A stretch of 12,500 nt of DNA from Pigoraptor vietnamica (GCA_943704525.1 CALSCQ010003106.1:1-12500), one strand, 5' to 3'; positions 1-8,227 are shown, numbered from the stretch's first letter. The notes: generated from the letters alone by a model not told the origin. Made by a program: numbers and translations.

Positions 1-186
1 ATACAGCCACATCACACACGCACACGCACGCACAGATACAGCCACATCACGCACGCACACGCACGCACAGATACAGCCACATCACACACGCACACGCACG
101 CACAGATACAGCCACATCACGCACGCACACGCACGCACAGATACAGCCACATCACACACGCACACGCACGCACAGATACAGCCACG
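1..186. repeat. 35-nt minisatellite inside the LRR gene's last visible intron
   Basis: Five full copies of a 35-nt unit (1-35, 36-70, 71-105, 106-140, 141-175) and a partial sixth. Each starts atacagccacatcac and continues with CA/CG-rich sequence. The base after the first 'atcac' alternates a, g, a, g, a, so the true period is a 70-nt dimer. The array begins at or before the window edge. On the minus strand it lies downstream of the donor at 253, so it is intronic for the LRR gene, and its long open frames are not exons. Confidence 0.9.
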
Positions 187-253
187 GTAAAACAACGAAC
201 GTGAGAAAGACAGCGACTGGAAAGACGAAGGGCGCACACCCACTGACACCCAC

Positions 254-319
254 AGATGCGTCAGGGCGGTGAGCCTGTCGAAGCTAGGAAGCGACGCGAG
301 GCGGTTGGAGAAGAGGTCG
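254..319 (-). CDS. Shortened LRR exon (66 nt, 22 residues)
   Basis: This is the most downstream LRR exon in the window, with acceptor ttgcag above 319 and donor gtgggtgtc below 254. It reads DLFSNRLASLPSFDRL, then TALTHL. Compared with the other six repeats it lacks the two residues after LPS (usually GV or GI), a clean 6-nt loss that keeps the frame and phase 2. The gene continues into the intron and out of the window. Confidence 0.82.
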
Positions 320-2259
320 CTGCAATGAACAACGGGGGCGAAGGGGCGACAGTCAGCAAGACATGGACACGCATGCAAGACATGGACACGCATGCAAGAC
401 ATGGACACGCATGCAAGACGCAAGACATGGACACGCATGCAAGACATGGACACGCATGCAAGACGCAAGACATGGACACGCATGCAAGACAAGGACACGC
501 ATGCACGACATGGACACGCATGCAAGACGCAAGACATGGACACGCATGCAAGACGCAAGACATGGACACGCATGCAAGACGCAAGACATGGACAAGCATG
601 CAAGACAGCAAGACATGGACACGCATGCAAGACGCAAGACATGGACACGCATGCACGACATGGACACGCATGCAAGACGCAAGACATGGACACGCATGCA
701 AGACATGGACACGCATGCAAGACGCAAGACATGGACACGCATGCAAGACACTCGGCAAGACATGGACAAGCATGCACGACATGGACACGCATGCAAGACG
801 CAAGACATGGACACGCATGCAAGACACTCGGCAAGACATGGACACGCATACACGACACTCGGCAAGACATGGACACGAAGACAAGGGCCCACACGCGCGG
901 CTGCCGTGTCAATGTTACCCACAGTGAAGTCAGCGCAGTGAGCTTGTCAAAAATGCCGGCAGGAAGCGTCACGAGTTGATTCGAGTTGAGCGTGCTGCGA
1001 ATTAACACAGGGCGAGGGGCGACAGTAGTGAGACACAAGCACGCCGGTTGACTCTGACCTCAAAGGCCATCCACTCACAACCAACGCAACAGCTGGGATT
1101 TCAACACTCACAGTTGAGTCAGCTTGGTGAGCTGGTCGAAGATGCCGCTTGGGAGTGTGCTGAGCCTGTTCCAGTTGAGAAGACTGCAAGCGCAAGCGTA
1201 CCATTAGCAAAGTGAGTTACGACAAGCCTGTGCGTGCGTATGTGTGTGCGCCGTGTGTGTGCGGCGCGCGTGTGTGGTGTAAACATGCGCGCGTGGTGCG
1301 TGCGTGCGTGCGAGTGTGTGCGTTGTGCGCGCGCGCTTCCGTGCGAACGTTTGTGCATGTTATGAGTCGAGCGTATGCGCGTGCGCGTACTCACAGCGTG
1401 GACAGCGACGTAAGCTTGTCAAAGATGCCGAGTGGGAGTGATGCAATCTGATTCCAATTGAGTGTCCTGGAGTCGAACCCGGGTCGTCAAGGTACATGGC
1501 CATGCAAATAGCACACACACAGCGCACGCAAAGTACTCACAAATAAGTGAGGGAAGAGAGCTTGTCGAAAACGCCGAGAGGGACGGTAGCAATATGGTTT
1601 GTGTCGAGCCATCTGCGAGTGTGAGTCCGCGCAATCGAGTAAGAACTTCGAAGGCGCCCCCTCAACCAACAATGCAGCAGAGCGCAGTCGCACGCACAGT
1701 CCCGTGAGCGCGGTGAGCTTGTCGAAGACGCCGCTTGGGAGTGTTGAGAGCTGGTTATTGTCAAGCATCCTGCAACCGGAGCCGGGTGTGCATGTCACCA
1801 TCCAGGTCACCTTACAGCCACCAACACACGCACGCACACGCAACTCGTTACTTACAGTGATGAGAGCGCCGTGAGCCTGTCGAAGACGCCCCCTGGAATG
1901 GATGTGAGCTGCCTGTTCGACCAGTCGCTGCGCACAAACGCCTGATTATTACTTCCATCAGACGACAGTTCGTCAGACCGGGCAGCTCAGTGTGCTCGCC
2001 AAGGTCGGTGCCACGGTGACTGACTCGCCCGGCTCGCACCGGCGGCAACTTACAGTGTAGTTATGGCCGTGTTGGAGAAGGCGCACGACAGCACGTCGCT
2101 GCCACTGCACGTGCACTCCGGAGGGCACTGCGCAGACACAATCAGGGGGAAGAAAACAAGGACGACGGCGATCGGTGCGAGACTACGACGGGACCTGAAC
2201 CGCCAAGGAACAGCAGTTGACGTGCCCAGGCCTGCGCCCGCGGGAAGACGACAAAGTAT
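254..2259 (-). CDS. Secreted/membrane leucine-rich repeat protein, 5' part; one LRR per exon, 3' end outside window
   Basis: Multi-exon gene assembled on the minus strand. Exon 1 (open from 2259 to 2054) gives a hydrophobic signal peptide (APIAVVLVFFPLIVSAQ) and a Cys-rich LRRNT cap starting CPPECTCSG with a fourth Cys. Seven LRR exons follow: 1856..1927, 1698..1769, 1541..1612, 1395..1466, 1112..1183, 923..994 and 254..319. The first six are exactly 72 nt (24 residues); the last is 66 nt. Every junction is phase 2, splitting a Leu codon, with donors gtaagt, gtgagt, gtgcgt or gtgggt and acceptors ending cag. The repeat pattern is LxLxxNxLxxLP followed by xGxFDxLTxLTx, for example LPSGVFDKLTALTGL. 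Introns are 126, 86, 85, 74, 211, 117 and 603 nt. The pattern is close to the LRR modules of lamprey VLRs and of many protist surface proteins. The C-terminal cap, any membrane anchor and the function are not visible. No start ATG was identified with confidence. Confidence 0.88.
361..885. repeat. Composite 19-nt minisatellite, 22 copies, filling an LRR-gene intron
   Basis: The core unit acatggacacgcatgcaag (19 nt) occurs 22 times with few substitutions. Between some copies sits one of three short linkers: acgcaag (7 nt, nine times), acactcggcaag (12 nt, three times, all near the 885 end) and acagcaag (8 nt, once). 22 x 19 + 63 + 36 + 8 = 525 nt, which accounts for every base. It makes up most of the 603-nt intron between LRR exons 923..994 and 254..319. 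The unit has no stop in several frames on both strands, so it creates long false ORFs. Confidence 0.93.
1213..1392. repeat. TG/CG-rich alternating purine-pyrimidine tract in LRR-gene intron
   Basis: Most of the 211-nt intron between LRR exons 1395..1466 and 1112..1183 is degenerate (TG)n/(CG)n sequence on the plus strand, such as tgtgtgtgcgccgtgtgtgtg and gcgcgcgtgtgtgg. Such tracts can adopt Z-DNA. No coding exon is visible in it. Confidence 0.75.
2054..2259 (-). CDS. Exon 1 of the LRR gene: signal peptide and LRRNT cap, start unresolved
   Basis: The frame is open from just after an in-frame TGA (2260-2262) to the donor gtaagt at 2053. It encodes an Arg-rich stretch, a hydrophobic core and a Cys cluster typical of an LRR N-terminal cap, ending SNTAITTL, where the last Leu codon is completed by exon 2. 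There is no ATG in this frame between the TGA and the signal peptide. An ATG at 2317-2319 is in the same frame but meets the TGA after 19 codons. A small intron with a weak gttgtt donor (about 2312) and the gcgcag acceptor (about 2233) would join them in frame, but that donor is unlike the gene's others. The upper boundary is therefore a limit, not a start. Confidence 0.7.
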
Positions 2260-2342
2260 TCAGGCGATGCAAGTCTCCGGCCTTGTCAATCTGCTTGCAG
2301 ATGGCGAACAACGGCCCATCTAGTACATCCCGGTGACAAATC

Positions 2343-2351
2343 ATATATACA
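2343..2351 (-). promoter_or_regulatory. Candidate TATA box for the LRR gene
   Basis: The minus strand reads gtatatatg here, about 85-90 nt upstream of the earliest possible open point of LRR exon 1 (2259) and about 25-30 nt upstream of the in-frame ATG at 2317-2319. Position and sequence fit a TATA element, but short AT stretches arise by chance. Confidence 0.3.
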
Positions 2352-3339
2352 CTCGGCCCTGAGATAGTCACATGGGGAATGGACGACGGCCTGACCGAGG
2401 TGCGACAACATCGAAGGACTACACACCCAGGCAGTGCCGTGCGTGCATCGCCATTCACTGAGTAGCCTCCACCGTCGATGCAACGGCTGTCCGCTGAAAC
2501 GAAGGTCGGTTGAAGGCAACTCGTGCATACAACTAGTGTCAGTCGGATACAGTGCCGGCGTGCGAGGCCAGTACCTAGTAGCAGCAGGCTCCGTCGGCGG
2601 CAGAGATGATCGTGCCCGCCTCCGGAAAAAGTAGGACCACGGACAGCGAGCGACTTCAGCGACCGTTTAAGCACACTCTACTGCTGCGAGTGACAATCAG
2701 AGCGTACACACACCGGAGATTGGCCAACGAACGAGTGCGTGCCATGTGCCCGTGGCGGACACAACCATCAAATTCCCACGCAACAAACATTCGCCAATCG
2801 CTAGAGTGCTCTTTCTTCAGCTCGCAAGTCAGTTTGCGGATTACCCCTCTACGACGACCTGCGACGGCCTCTCGGTCTTCCCGCGGTGGCCACTGCACTC
2901 GGCGCGGCTTCGGCGGATATCAGCCGTGGCCGGAGGTAAGAAAACTCAGGGGAGTTCGGCGAGAGTCAGTGAAGAGGCGTGTACGGCTGCGGGGTGTACG
3001 CTTACGCCGCGCGGCTTGGTTGGGCTGAGCGAGCTGTTAGTTGGAGACACCGCTCTGTTCTGGGCGTGCGAGAGTGGTGATTTGCGCCGCGATGACATGA
3101 AAAGTAGGCAACGCGAATGCAGCGGTCGACAGAGGGACGGACTGGATTAGGCGACTGACGGCCATGGACAGACACTGAGGTCACCGGATACTACCTGCTG
3201 TGGTGGGAGCGTTCGTCTTCAAAGCTCACTTCTCTCTCCAGTGTTCACGTGCGTGCGTGCACCAACAATCAGACGAGCTGATTCGACACCGATCAGTGTG
3301 TTCGCCGGCAGGCAGAGTTTCTCTGTCTGTAGCTGCACT

Positions 3340-3461
3340 GCGCCGACAAACACGCACACAAACCACCACAATCGACACGCAGGCGCGCGCCCACACAATG
3401 CACGCACACGCATCTGCATGGCTGTACGCGCCCCTCGCCCCAACACACACACACACACACC

Positions 3462-3504
<43 letters not shown>

Positions 3505-3680
3505 CCTGACATTTGCTCTCGGCACACGACACCGACACGCAGATCATGCACACACACGCTCGTATGTGGCACGCGAACTTACACGCACGCGTGCACGTGC
3601 ACTCAGCAACGCGTGTACACGCACGCATACACACACCTGCGGCGCACGAAAACGCTCCCGGCACACACACACGTTGGAAT
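3340..3680. repeat. CA-rich microsatellite cluster
   Basis: Plus-strand (AC)9 at 3443-3460, a short CG/CA mix, then about (CA)15 at 3473-3502, with degenerate CA/CG repeats on both sides to about 3680. It is intergenic. The long open frames across it (for example 3200..3874 plus) are repeat translations rich in Thr, His, Cys and Val, not genes. Confidence 0.88.
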
Positions 3681-4348
3681 GTAAAACGCACATTCGCAAA
3701 TGCAACGGCTTTACATTAGCAGGTCTTGGACGCTTCTCTGTTCCTAGTATTTTAGGGACGGCAAGGTGGAGGGCAATCATAGCAGTGCCGATGCGCGTCA
3801 CAGTACGTACGTGCCGGCGCCTGTCTGGCCACATAGTTTCCAGTTGCGTGCGCGCACGTACTGCCACGTGCTGACGAGTGTGCGCGTGACTGATGGGCGT
3901 GACTGCGTAACACCAACTCGTGCTCAGTGACAGCAATTTTGATATGTACTACCACATTGCCTTCATCTGATCAGTCGCTGGGCCGGCACTCGGGCGTGGA
4001 ACGTACGGTAACCGTGGACGGCGCTGATGCACAAGTGTTTTCGAAAGTTCGTTCGCGCATCACAGGCGGAGAAAAGGCCAATGAGTGCGAGAGAAGGGGC
4101 GGTGGTCAAGCGCGAGCCCATTAGTTAATATGACAGAGAAGCGGGAGAAAAAGGAAACCCGTGCGGTGGAAGGGACAAACCTCGCACTCGCGGAAATTTG
4201 GCCGAAGCGGGGAACACGTGATAGATAGACCGAGTGACACGTTACTCTCATTCCCAAATGAGTCATATCGTGTTACCTTTTATCCCATATATAGGCACAT
4301 TACCAAATTGTCCGGATAATTCAATTTCCATTTTTGGCAGTTTTGGGA

Positions 4349-4460
4349 GGGCGTGGCCTCATCTTCCGCACGCGATTGGCTGCGCGTCACGAGAGGGTCA
4401 TCACTCCGCGTTTAGCACGTTGCAAAAAATTACTCTGCAATTACACCGGTCTCGTCCAAT
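4349..4460 (+). promoter_or_regulatory. CCAAT boxes and GC box upstream of the Ras-like gene
   Basis: Within 112 nt are a GC-box-like gggcgtgg (4349-4356), an inverted CCAAT box attgg (4375-4379) and a direct CCAAT box ccaat (4456-4460) next to a cggaag core. The cluster is 340-450 nt upstream of the ATG at 4802 and resembles upstream promoter elements of animal-type genes. The link to this gene is inferred from position. Confidence 0.4.
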
Positions 4461-4690
4461 CGGAAGCGACGGAAGGTACCCCGTGTCACTCTGACCGTCA
4501 ACGCCCCATCGGCCCTCACACTCACTCGCGCGCACGTCGTCCTTTCGGCCCGGCTTCTGCGCTGCGCAATCCGCTTCGCCTCAAAAGAGCACGTGCGCGA
4601 TACGCTGCGCCACACAGAACGAAAGCCTGCCACTTACCTCACTCAGACCGCGACAGCATGAGCGTGCGTAGTCGCTTCGCATCCGTGTCG

Positions 4691-4700
4691 TCTATATATT
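4691..4700 (+). promoter_or_regulatory. Candidate TATA box of the Ras-like gene
   Basis: The sequence tctatatatt lies about 100 nt before the ATG at 4802, which would put transcription start near 4720-4730 and leave a 5' leader of roughly 75 nt. No other strong TATA-like element lies between here and the ATG. Confidence 0.45.
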
Positions 4701-4801
4701 CGTCCCGTCTTAATACGGGATTCAGTTCTTGCGAACGAGAGCTCAACGGATTCAGTTGAACCAAAGCGGTCTCTCGCCTTCATTTCCGAACGTAATCGCG
4801 A

Positions 4802-5670
4802 ATGGGCAGGTCGGACAAGTCGCAGCCGGTGCGCCGGTTGTGCGTCGGCGTGGTCGGGTCGCGCGCAAAGGACTTCATCGCGCACGCGAATCGCCTGTCT
4901 TCGCCTCCCACTTCGGAGGCGGCTTCTCACGGGCGCTACGTCTTTCCCGACGGCCGTCCGTGCACGATGGAGTTCACGCACATGATCGGGCTTGACGCCT
5001 ACCCGCTCATGCTCGGTACGCTCGTGAGCACAGCATCTGCCGTCGTGCTCGCATGTGACACGCACAAGTGCATTGAGGTATTGGGAGATTTGCAAGCGAC
5101 GGTGTCGTCTGCGCGCGAACTCAAGGCGCTCCCGGCCGCGGCCGTGGTATTTGGCGACGGCAAGCCGAACGCTGCCATCGCGCGCGTCGCCGCCAAGTAC
5201 GAGTGGGATGTCTACTACGTCAGGGAAAGTGAGTAGTCTGTCGCCCAACTCGTGTCGCTGTGATGAAATTTGCCTCTGCAATTACTGGAATGCTCACGTC
5301 GGTCCGTCCTCATTCTCTCTTCCCGCAGGCGAAACGTCCAAGAACACGGTCTTTAATGCGGTCGACGAAGTTCTCACCGACATTGCGTCTTCATGCGTGA
5401 GCGCGCTCTCTGACGAGAAGACGTCCCGTCGCCGTCGCCGTCCCTCTCTTCGCGAGGCTGCTGCGGTGAGTGTCGTCTGAGTCCCGTGCCGGGCCAGCCG
5501 GTGCCACTGCACGCGATTGAATGGCCATTTCCCTATGTTTCGATGCAACTAACGCGCGTCCCTGTTTGTTGCACACGCAGATTACCCACTCGGACGACTC
5601 GGAGTCAAGTGACCACCCGTCGTTTGCAAGCCGCGTGGCCGCCGCGTTTCGTCGTGGCGTCCGCACATAA
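4802..5670 (+). CDS. Ras-like small GTPase-fold protein with degraded nucleotide-binding motifs (three exons, 217 aa)
   Basis: Exons 4802..5228, 5329..5465 and 5581..5670 join to 654 nt. Donors are gtgagt at 5229 and 5466; acceptors are cccgcag (5328) and cacacgcag (5580). TAA ends at 5670. The ATG is supported by an in-frame TAA three codons upstream. The layout matches Ras: a beta strand (RLCVGVVGSRAKDF, residues 12-25) in the P-loop position, a switch-like segment with FPDGRPCTMEF (48-58), a core strand SAVVLACD (79-86), AAAVVFGDGKPN (112-123) where NKxD is expected, YYVRES (138-143) where the SAK loop is expected, and a final helix FNAVDEVLTDI (151-161). Key residues have changed: GKS appears as AKD, DxxG as HMIG and NKxD as GDGK, so GTP binding and hydrolysis are probably weak or lost. 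The tail has five Arg followed by PSL (176-183, a basophilic kinase-type site), then an acidic Ser stretch. There is no C-terminal CAAX box, so no prenylation is expected. The exon structure is solid; the Ras assignment rests on fold-pattern reading. Confidence 0.75.
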
Positions 5671-6267
5671 CCGAGCAGCTGATGAAATCGCGCTTTGCAT
5701 CGGTGTCTGGCTGTCCGGTACTCGCTCGACGACACCTCGCTATATCGCTACTTCTCGCTCCGTTATTTTCTATTCCTTCGTCTCGCAGTTTGCGTTTGCG
5801 GCGTTCGCGGCGTGCCCGCTTTATGTGACGTGGCGCCAGCTGGCCTGGCCGCTCAACTGCAGTGCACAGTAACACTGTTACGTCTGGGACCTCCCCCCCA
5901 ATGCACAATTGCAATTGTCCCCGAACACGACAGCAGCTGCGACACGCAAAAAACAGACACGCAGGGGGACATGATGCTTAAAGTTACAGTCTTATTGGTT
6001 CAAATTGTGGGGAGTGGACCGCGCTGCTTGGAGTTGCACCGACAAGGTGCACGCTCACACAGCGCGGGACAGCAACGGGCATGTGAACCCTTGCTGCACG
6101 CGGCAAAAGCGGCCAAGAGCGACCCACACGGTCGCACTCACAGCGCCATACGCCGCGTCAAATGGAGACGGGGGAAAGAGATGACACGCACGCCGAAAAA
6201 AAAAATAACGCGAAACGAACGATTAAAAAGACGCCGCGAGACGCTGCGAAGGTAAGGGCAGTTGCAG
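5671..6267. other. Intergenic gap between convergent genes
   Basis: This holds the 3' flanks of the plus-strand Ras-like gene (stop at 5670) and the minus-strand Ser-rich gene (stop at 6268-6270). I see no canonical AATAAA on either strand. A run of nine or ten A (about 6196-6206) gives a T-run on the minus strand, 60-70 nt past that gene's stop. The open frame 5695..6255 on the plus strand shows no domain and is probably chance. Confidence 0.6.
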
Positions 6268-7857
6268 TTACGACGACCCGCGGCGGGGTGACGAGTTCGC
6301 CGAAGTATTTGGCCGCGCGCCGGGGATGGCGGGAAGGAGGGTCGAGCTGAGCTTCGACGGCGACACGGACCCGTCTTTCTGCATCTCCTCGCATGGGAAG
6401 AATTCGGACGCGGTCGACGGGGTGCAGCTGGGGGAACGGCTCGGGCCGAGCGAGAGGCTCGTGATCGTCACGTTCTCGTCGCTGCGGCGAGGGCTCGGGA
6501 CCATCGATGACGACCCCGGGGAACTACCTTGAGAGAGGCGCGTTGCGGGCACATCGATGGGCGTTCCGGCTGGGAGGAGCTGCTGGATGAGCTCGCTCGT
6601 CGTTCGGTCCATTTGTGACGTGCTGACCTTTCGCGTCGCACCGTAAGACATAAAGAGGCTCAGCGACTGCGCCGGGCGCGCGGCCAGCATGCTCTCGGCG
6701 CTCTGTCGTCGGCTTGACGCAGCGACGGACTGCTGGCTTGTGGAGGCCAGCTGCGTGCCGCACGAAGAGGCCGTGTGAAGCGACGACCCCGACGAAAATC
6801 CGCTGTCGTACGCGCCCGCGGCGGCCGACGCCTTGCGACGCGGGGACAGCGACATGCCCAAGACGTCGGTTGCGGTGGCATTCGCGGGAACCGTCGTCGT
6901 GGACGACGCCTTTCGTCGCGGGGAGAGGCTCGCAGAGAAGAGGGGGTTGTCCGACGACGGCTTGTCGTGCACGATAGGCGTCGCGGGATGCACAAAGAGA
7001 AACGGGTCCTCGGTCCCAGACCCCGTCGGTAGCGACAGCGGCGTGGGGCGGCACGGCGACAGTAGCGGCGTCGACACGGCGGCAGCGCCCGTTCCGAACG
7101 AGAGGCTGCGCAGGCGACGACCGGAGATGGGCACGCGCTGCATGACACGACTCCGCCCAGTGAGGGACGTCGTCGATTCGCACGAGTTGAGGCCCTCGCC
7201 GTCCAGCGACGCCACCGACACGGTCGACGCGAGCGACTCGTTCAATAGCGCCGCTTCGGACGCTGCGTGCGTGCCGATGGAGGGGACATCCTTCGTCGTC
7301 GGTTCCTTCGCCGGGGCGGGATTGAGAAGACGCCCAAACACGAACGTGTTATACTCATGCATCTGCGACTTGAGGAGGTCCGACGCCTCGTTCAGCATCT
7401 TCGTCCACTCGGCGTGATCGCGCTGCGGATCCAATGTTTCCGCAGCGGCAAACGCATCCACGACGACGGCGAGCGCGTCCACGCACTCGGTCGCCAAATC
7501 GGCGTCCGTTGTTGCGAGCAACGGATGGACCGACTTCTCTATAGAGCTGCAATAAGCGCGCGCACGACGCACGAGCTTGACGCCCAGCGATACGCGCTCC
7601 GCGGAGGACGACGATTTTGAAAATTGCGCTGCCATGTCACGCAACTCGTCAAAGTCCGCCTTCAGCGAAACGACCAAATCGGCGACCGTGAACGTGCCCA
7701 CAAGAGGGCTCGTGGGCCCCGACTCGGAAGCAGCGGGCAACGGCGCATTTTTCAACGACCCCGCGGGCAGCGACAAGACGCGCCGCGCCGAGCGCTCGGG
7801 GGGAGGCCCCTCTTTCGATTCGTGGAGAGAATGCCGCCCTGGAAATATGGGCGGCAT
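6268..7857 (-). CDS. Serine-rich 529-aa protein with N-terminal helical region and SPRR phosphosite-like motifs; function unknown
   Basis: An uninterrupted frame runs from ATG (7857-7855) to TAA (6270-6268). An in-frame TGA at 7899-7897 upstream supports the start. Residues 55-178 are predicted alpha-helical, with alternating hydrophobic and charged residues and few Pro (for example VADLVVSLKADFDELRDMA), and could form a small helical bundle. Residues 180-529 are disordered-looking and rich in Ser, Pro, Thr and Ala. The motif LSPRRKAS occurs twice (311-318 and 337-344), with related SPRR at 455-458 and 523-526, RRQS at 383-386 and RRLRSLS at 247-253. These combine a proline-directed Ser with a basophilic kinase or 14-3-3-type site. 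No signal peptide, transmembrane segment or enzymatic motif is visible. A phosphorylation-regulated adaptor is inference only; I do not recognise the family. Confidence 0.8.
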   Translation of the reverse strand: MPPIFPGRHSLHESKEGPPPERSARRVLSLPAGSLKNAPLPAASESGPTSPLVGTFTVADLVVSLKADFDELRDMAAQFSKSSSSAERVSLGVKLVRRARAYCSSIEKSVHPLLATTDADLATECVDALAVVVDAFAAAETLDPQRDHAEWTKMLNEASDLLKSQMHEYNTFVFGRLLNPAPAKEPTTKDVPSIGTHAASEAALLNESLASTVSVASLDGEGLNSCESTTSLTGRSRVMQRVPISGRRLRSLSFGTGAAAVSTPLLSPCRPTPLSLPTGSGTEDPFLFVHPATPIVHDKPSSDNPLFSASLSPRRKASSTTTVPANATATDVLGMSLSPRRKASAAAGAYDSGFSSGSSLHTASSCGTQLASTSQQSVAASSRRQSAESMLAARPAQSLSLFMSYGATRKVSTSQMDRTTSELIQQLLPAGTPIDVPATRLSQGSSPGSSSMVPSPRRSDENVTITSLSLGPSRSPSCTPSTASEFFPCEEMQKDGSVSPSKLSSTLLPAIPGARPNTSANSSPRRGSS

Positions 7858-8227
7858 CCCCTCAGCGGAGCGATCGCCGCGAGAGCGAGCGCACCGTCAG
7901 AAGCAATGAGGGATAGTCCGGACGAGACTCTAATGCGCGCTAGCAACGGATCCCAAAGGCCTCTTAACGGGCGGACATCTGACAACGGCAAACAGACGTG
8001 GGTTCGCGGCGGTTAAAGCAAAACAGCACAACCTCGCACTGCGTGTGGATGAGCAGCGTGCGGGTCAAGACAAGGGCGCCACGAGGCGTTTTTTGTTCTC
8101 GTTGACACTGGAGGAATGCTGCGCGTGCGTTCGCGTGCGTGCGTGCGCGCGACGATGCGCGCACGGAGAGCGTGAGAGAGGACGTGTCCAGGGGAACGCA
8201 AAACCAACACAAGGGCAGAGAAAGTGT

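Larger units (their letters stand above)
2263..4236. other. Region without recognisable gene between divergent LRR and Ras-like genes
   Basis: I examined both strands for conserved protein motifs and for exons with splice signals and found none. Open frames exist (for example 2183..2674 minus, 2606..3028 plus, 2746..3150 plus), but their translations are low-complexity, Arg/Ser/Cys-rich and resemble no family I recognise. They are likely chance ORFs in GC-rich DNA. The stretch includes the 5' flank of the LRR gene and a CA-rich microsatellite block. Confidence 0.6.

Noticed and set aside
361-885. CRISPR-like array
   Set aside because: The intervals between repeats are themselves repeated short linkers, not unique spacers, and the array is in a eukaryotic intron.
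256-979. Long open frames in several frames on both strands across 256-979 (about 190-320 codons)
   Set aside because: They are translations of the 19-nt minisatellite, which lacks stop codons in many frames; no domain, and they lie over a well-supported intron.
1465-1486. tRNA T-arm-like sequence on the minus strand (ggttcgactcc)
   Set aside because: The stem has a mismatch, and no anticodon arm, D-arm or acceptor stem is present; it is simply part of an intron's 3' end.
254-2259. Lamprey VLR gene
   Set aside because: The LRR modules are VLR-like, but the intron-per-LRR structure, short introns and compact neighbouring genes do not fit a lamprey genome; similarity is probably due to shared LRR type.
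2183-3150. Open frames 2183..2674 (minus), 2606..3028 and 2746..3150 (plus)
   Set aside because: No recognisable domains, biased GC-rich composition and no supporting splice or promoter signals; the first overlaps LRR exon 1 in another frame.
3200-3936. Thr/His- or Cys/Val-rich open frames over the CA microsatellite
   Set aside because: They encode only dinucleotide-repeat translations.
5695-6255. 186-codon plus-strand open frame after the Ras-like gene
   Set aside because: No domain, composition changes along its length, and it lies in the 3' flank between convergent genes.
6524-7417. Arg-rich open frames on both strands over 6524-7417
   Set aside because: Shadow frames of the Ser-rich minus-strand gene; the Arg bias comes from its GC-rich codons.
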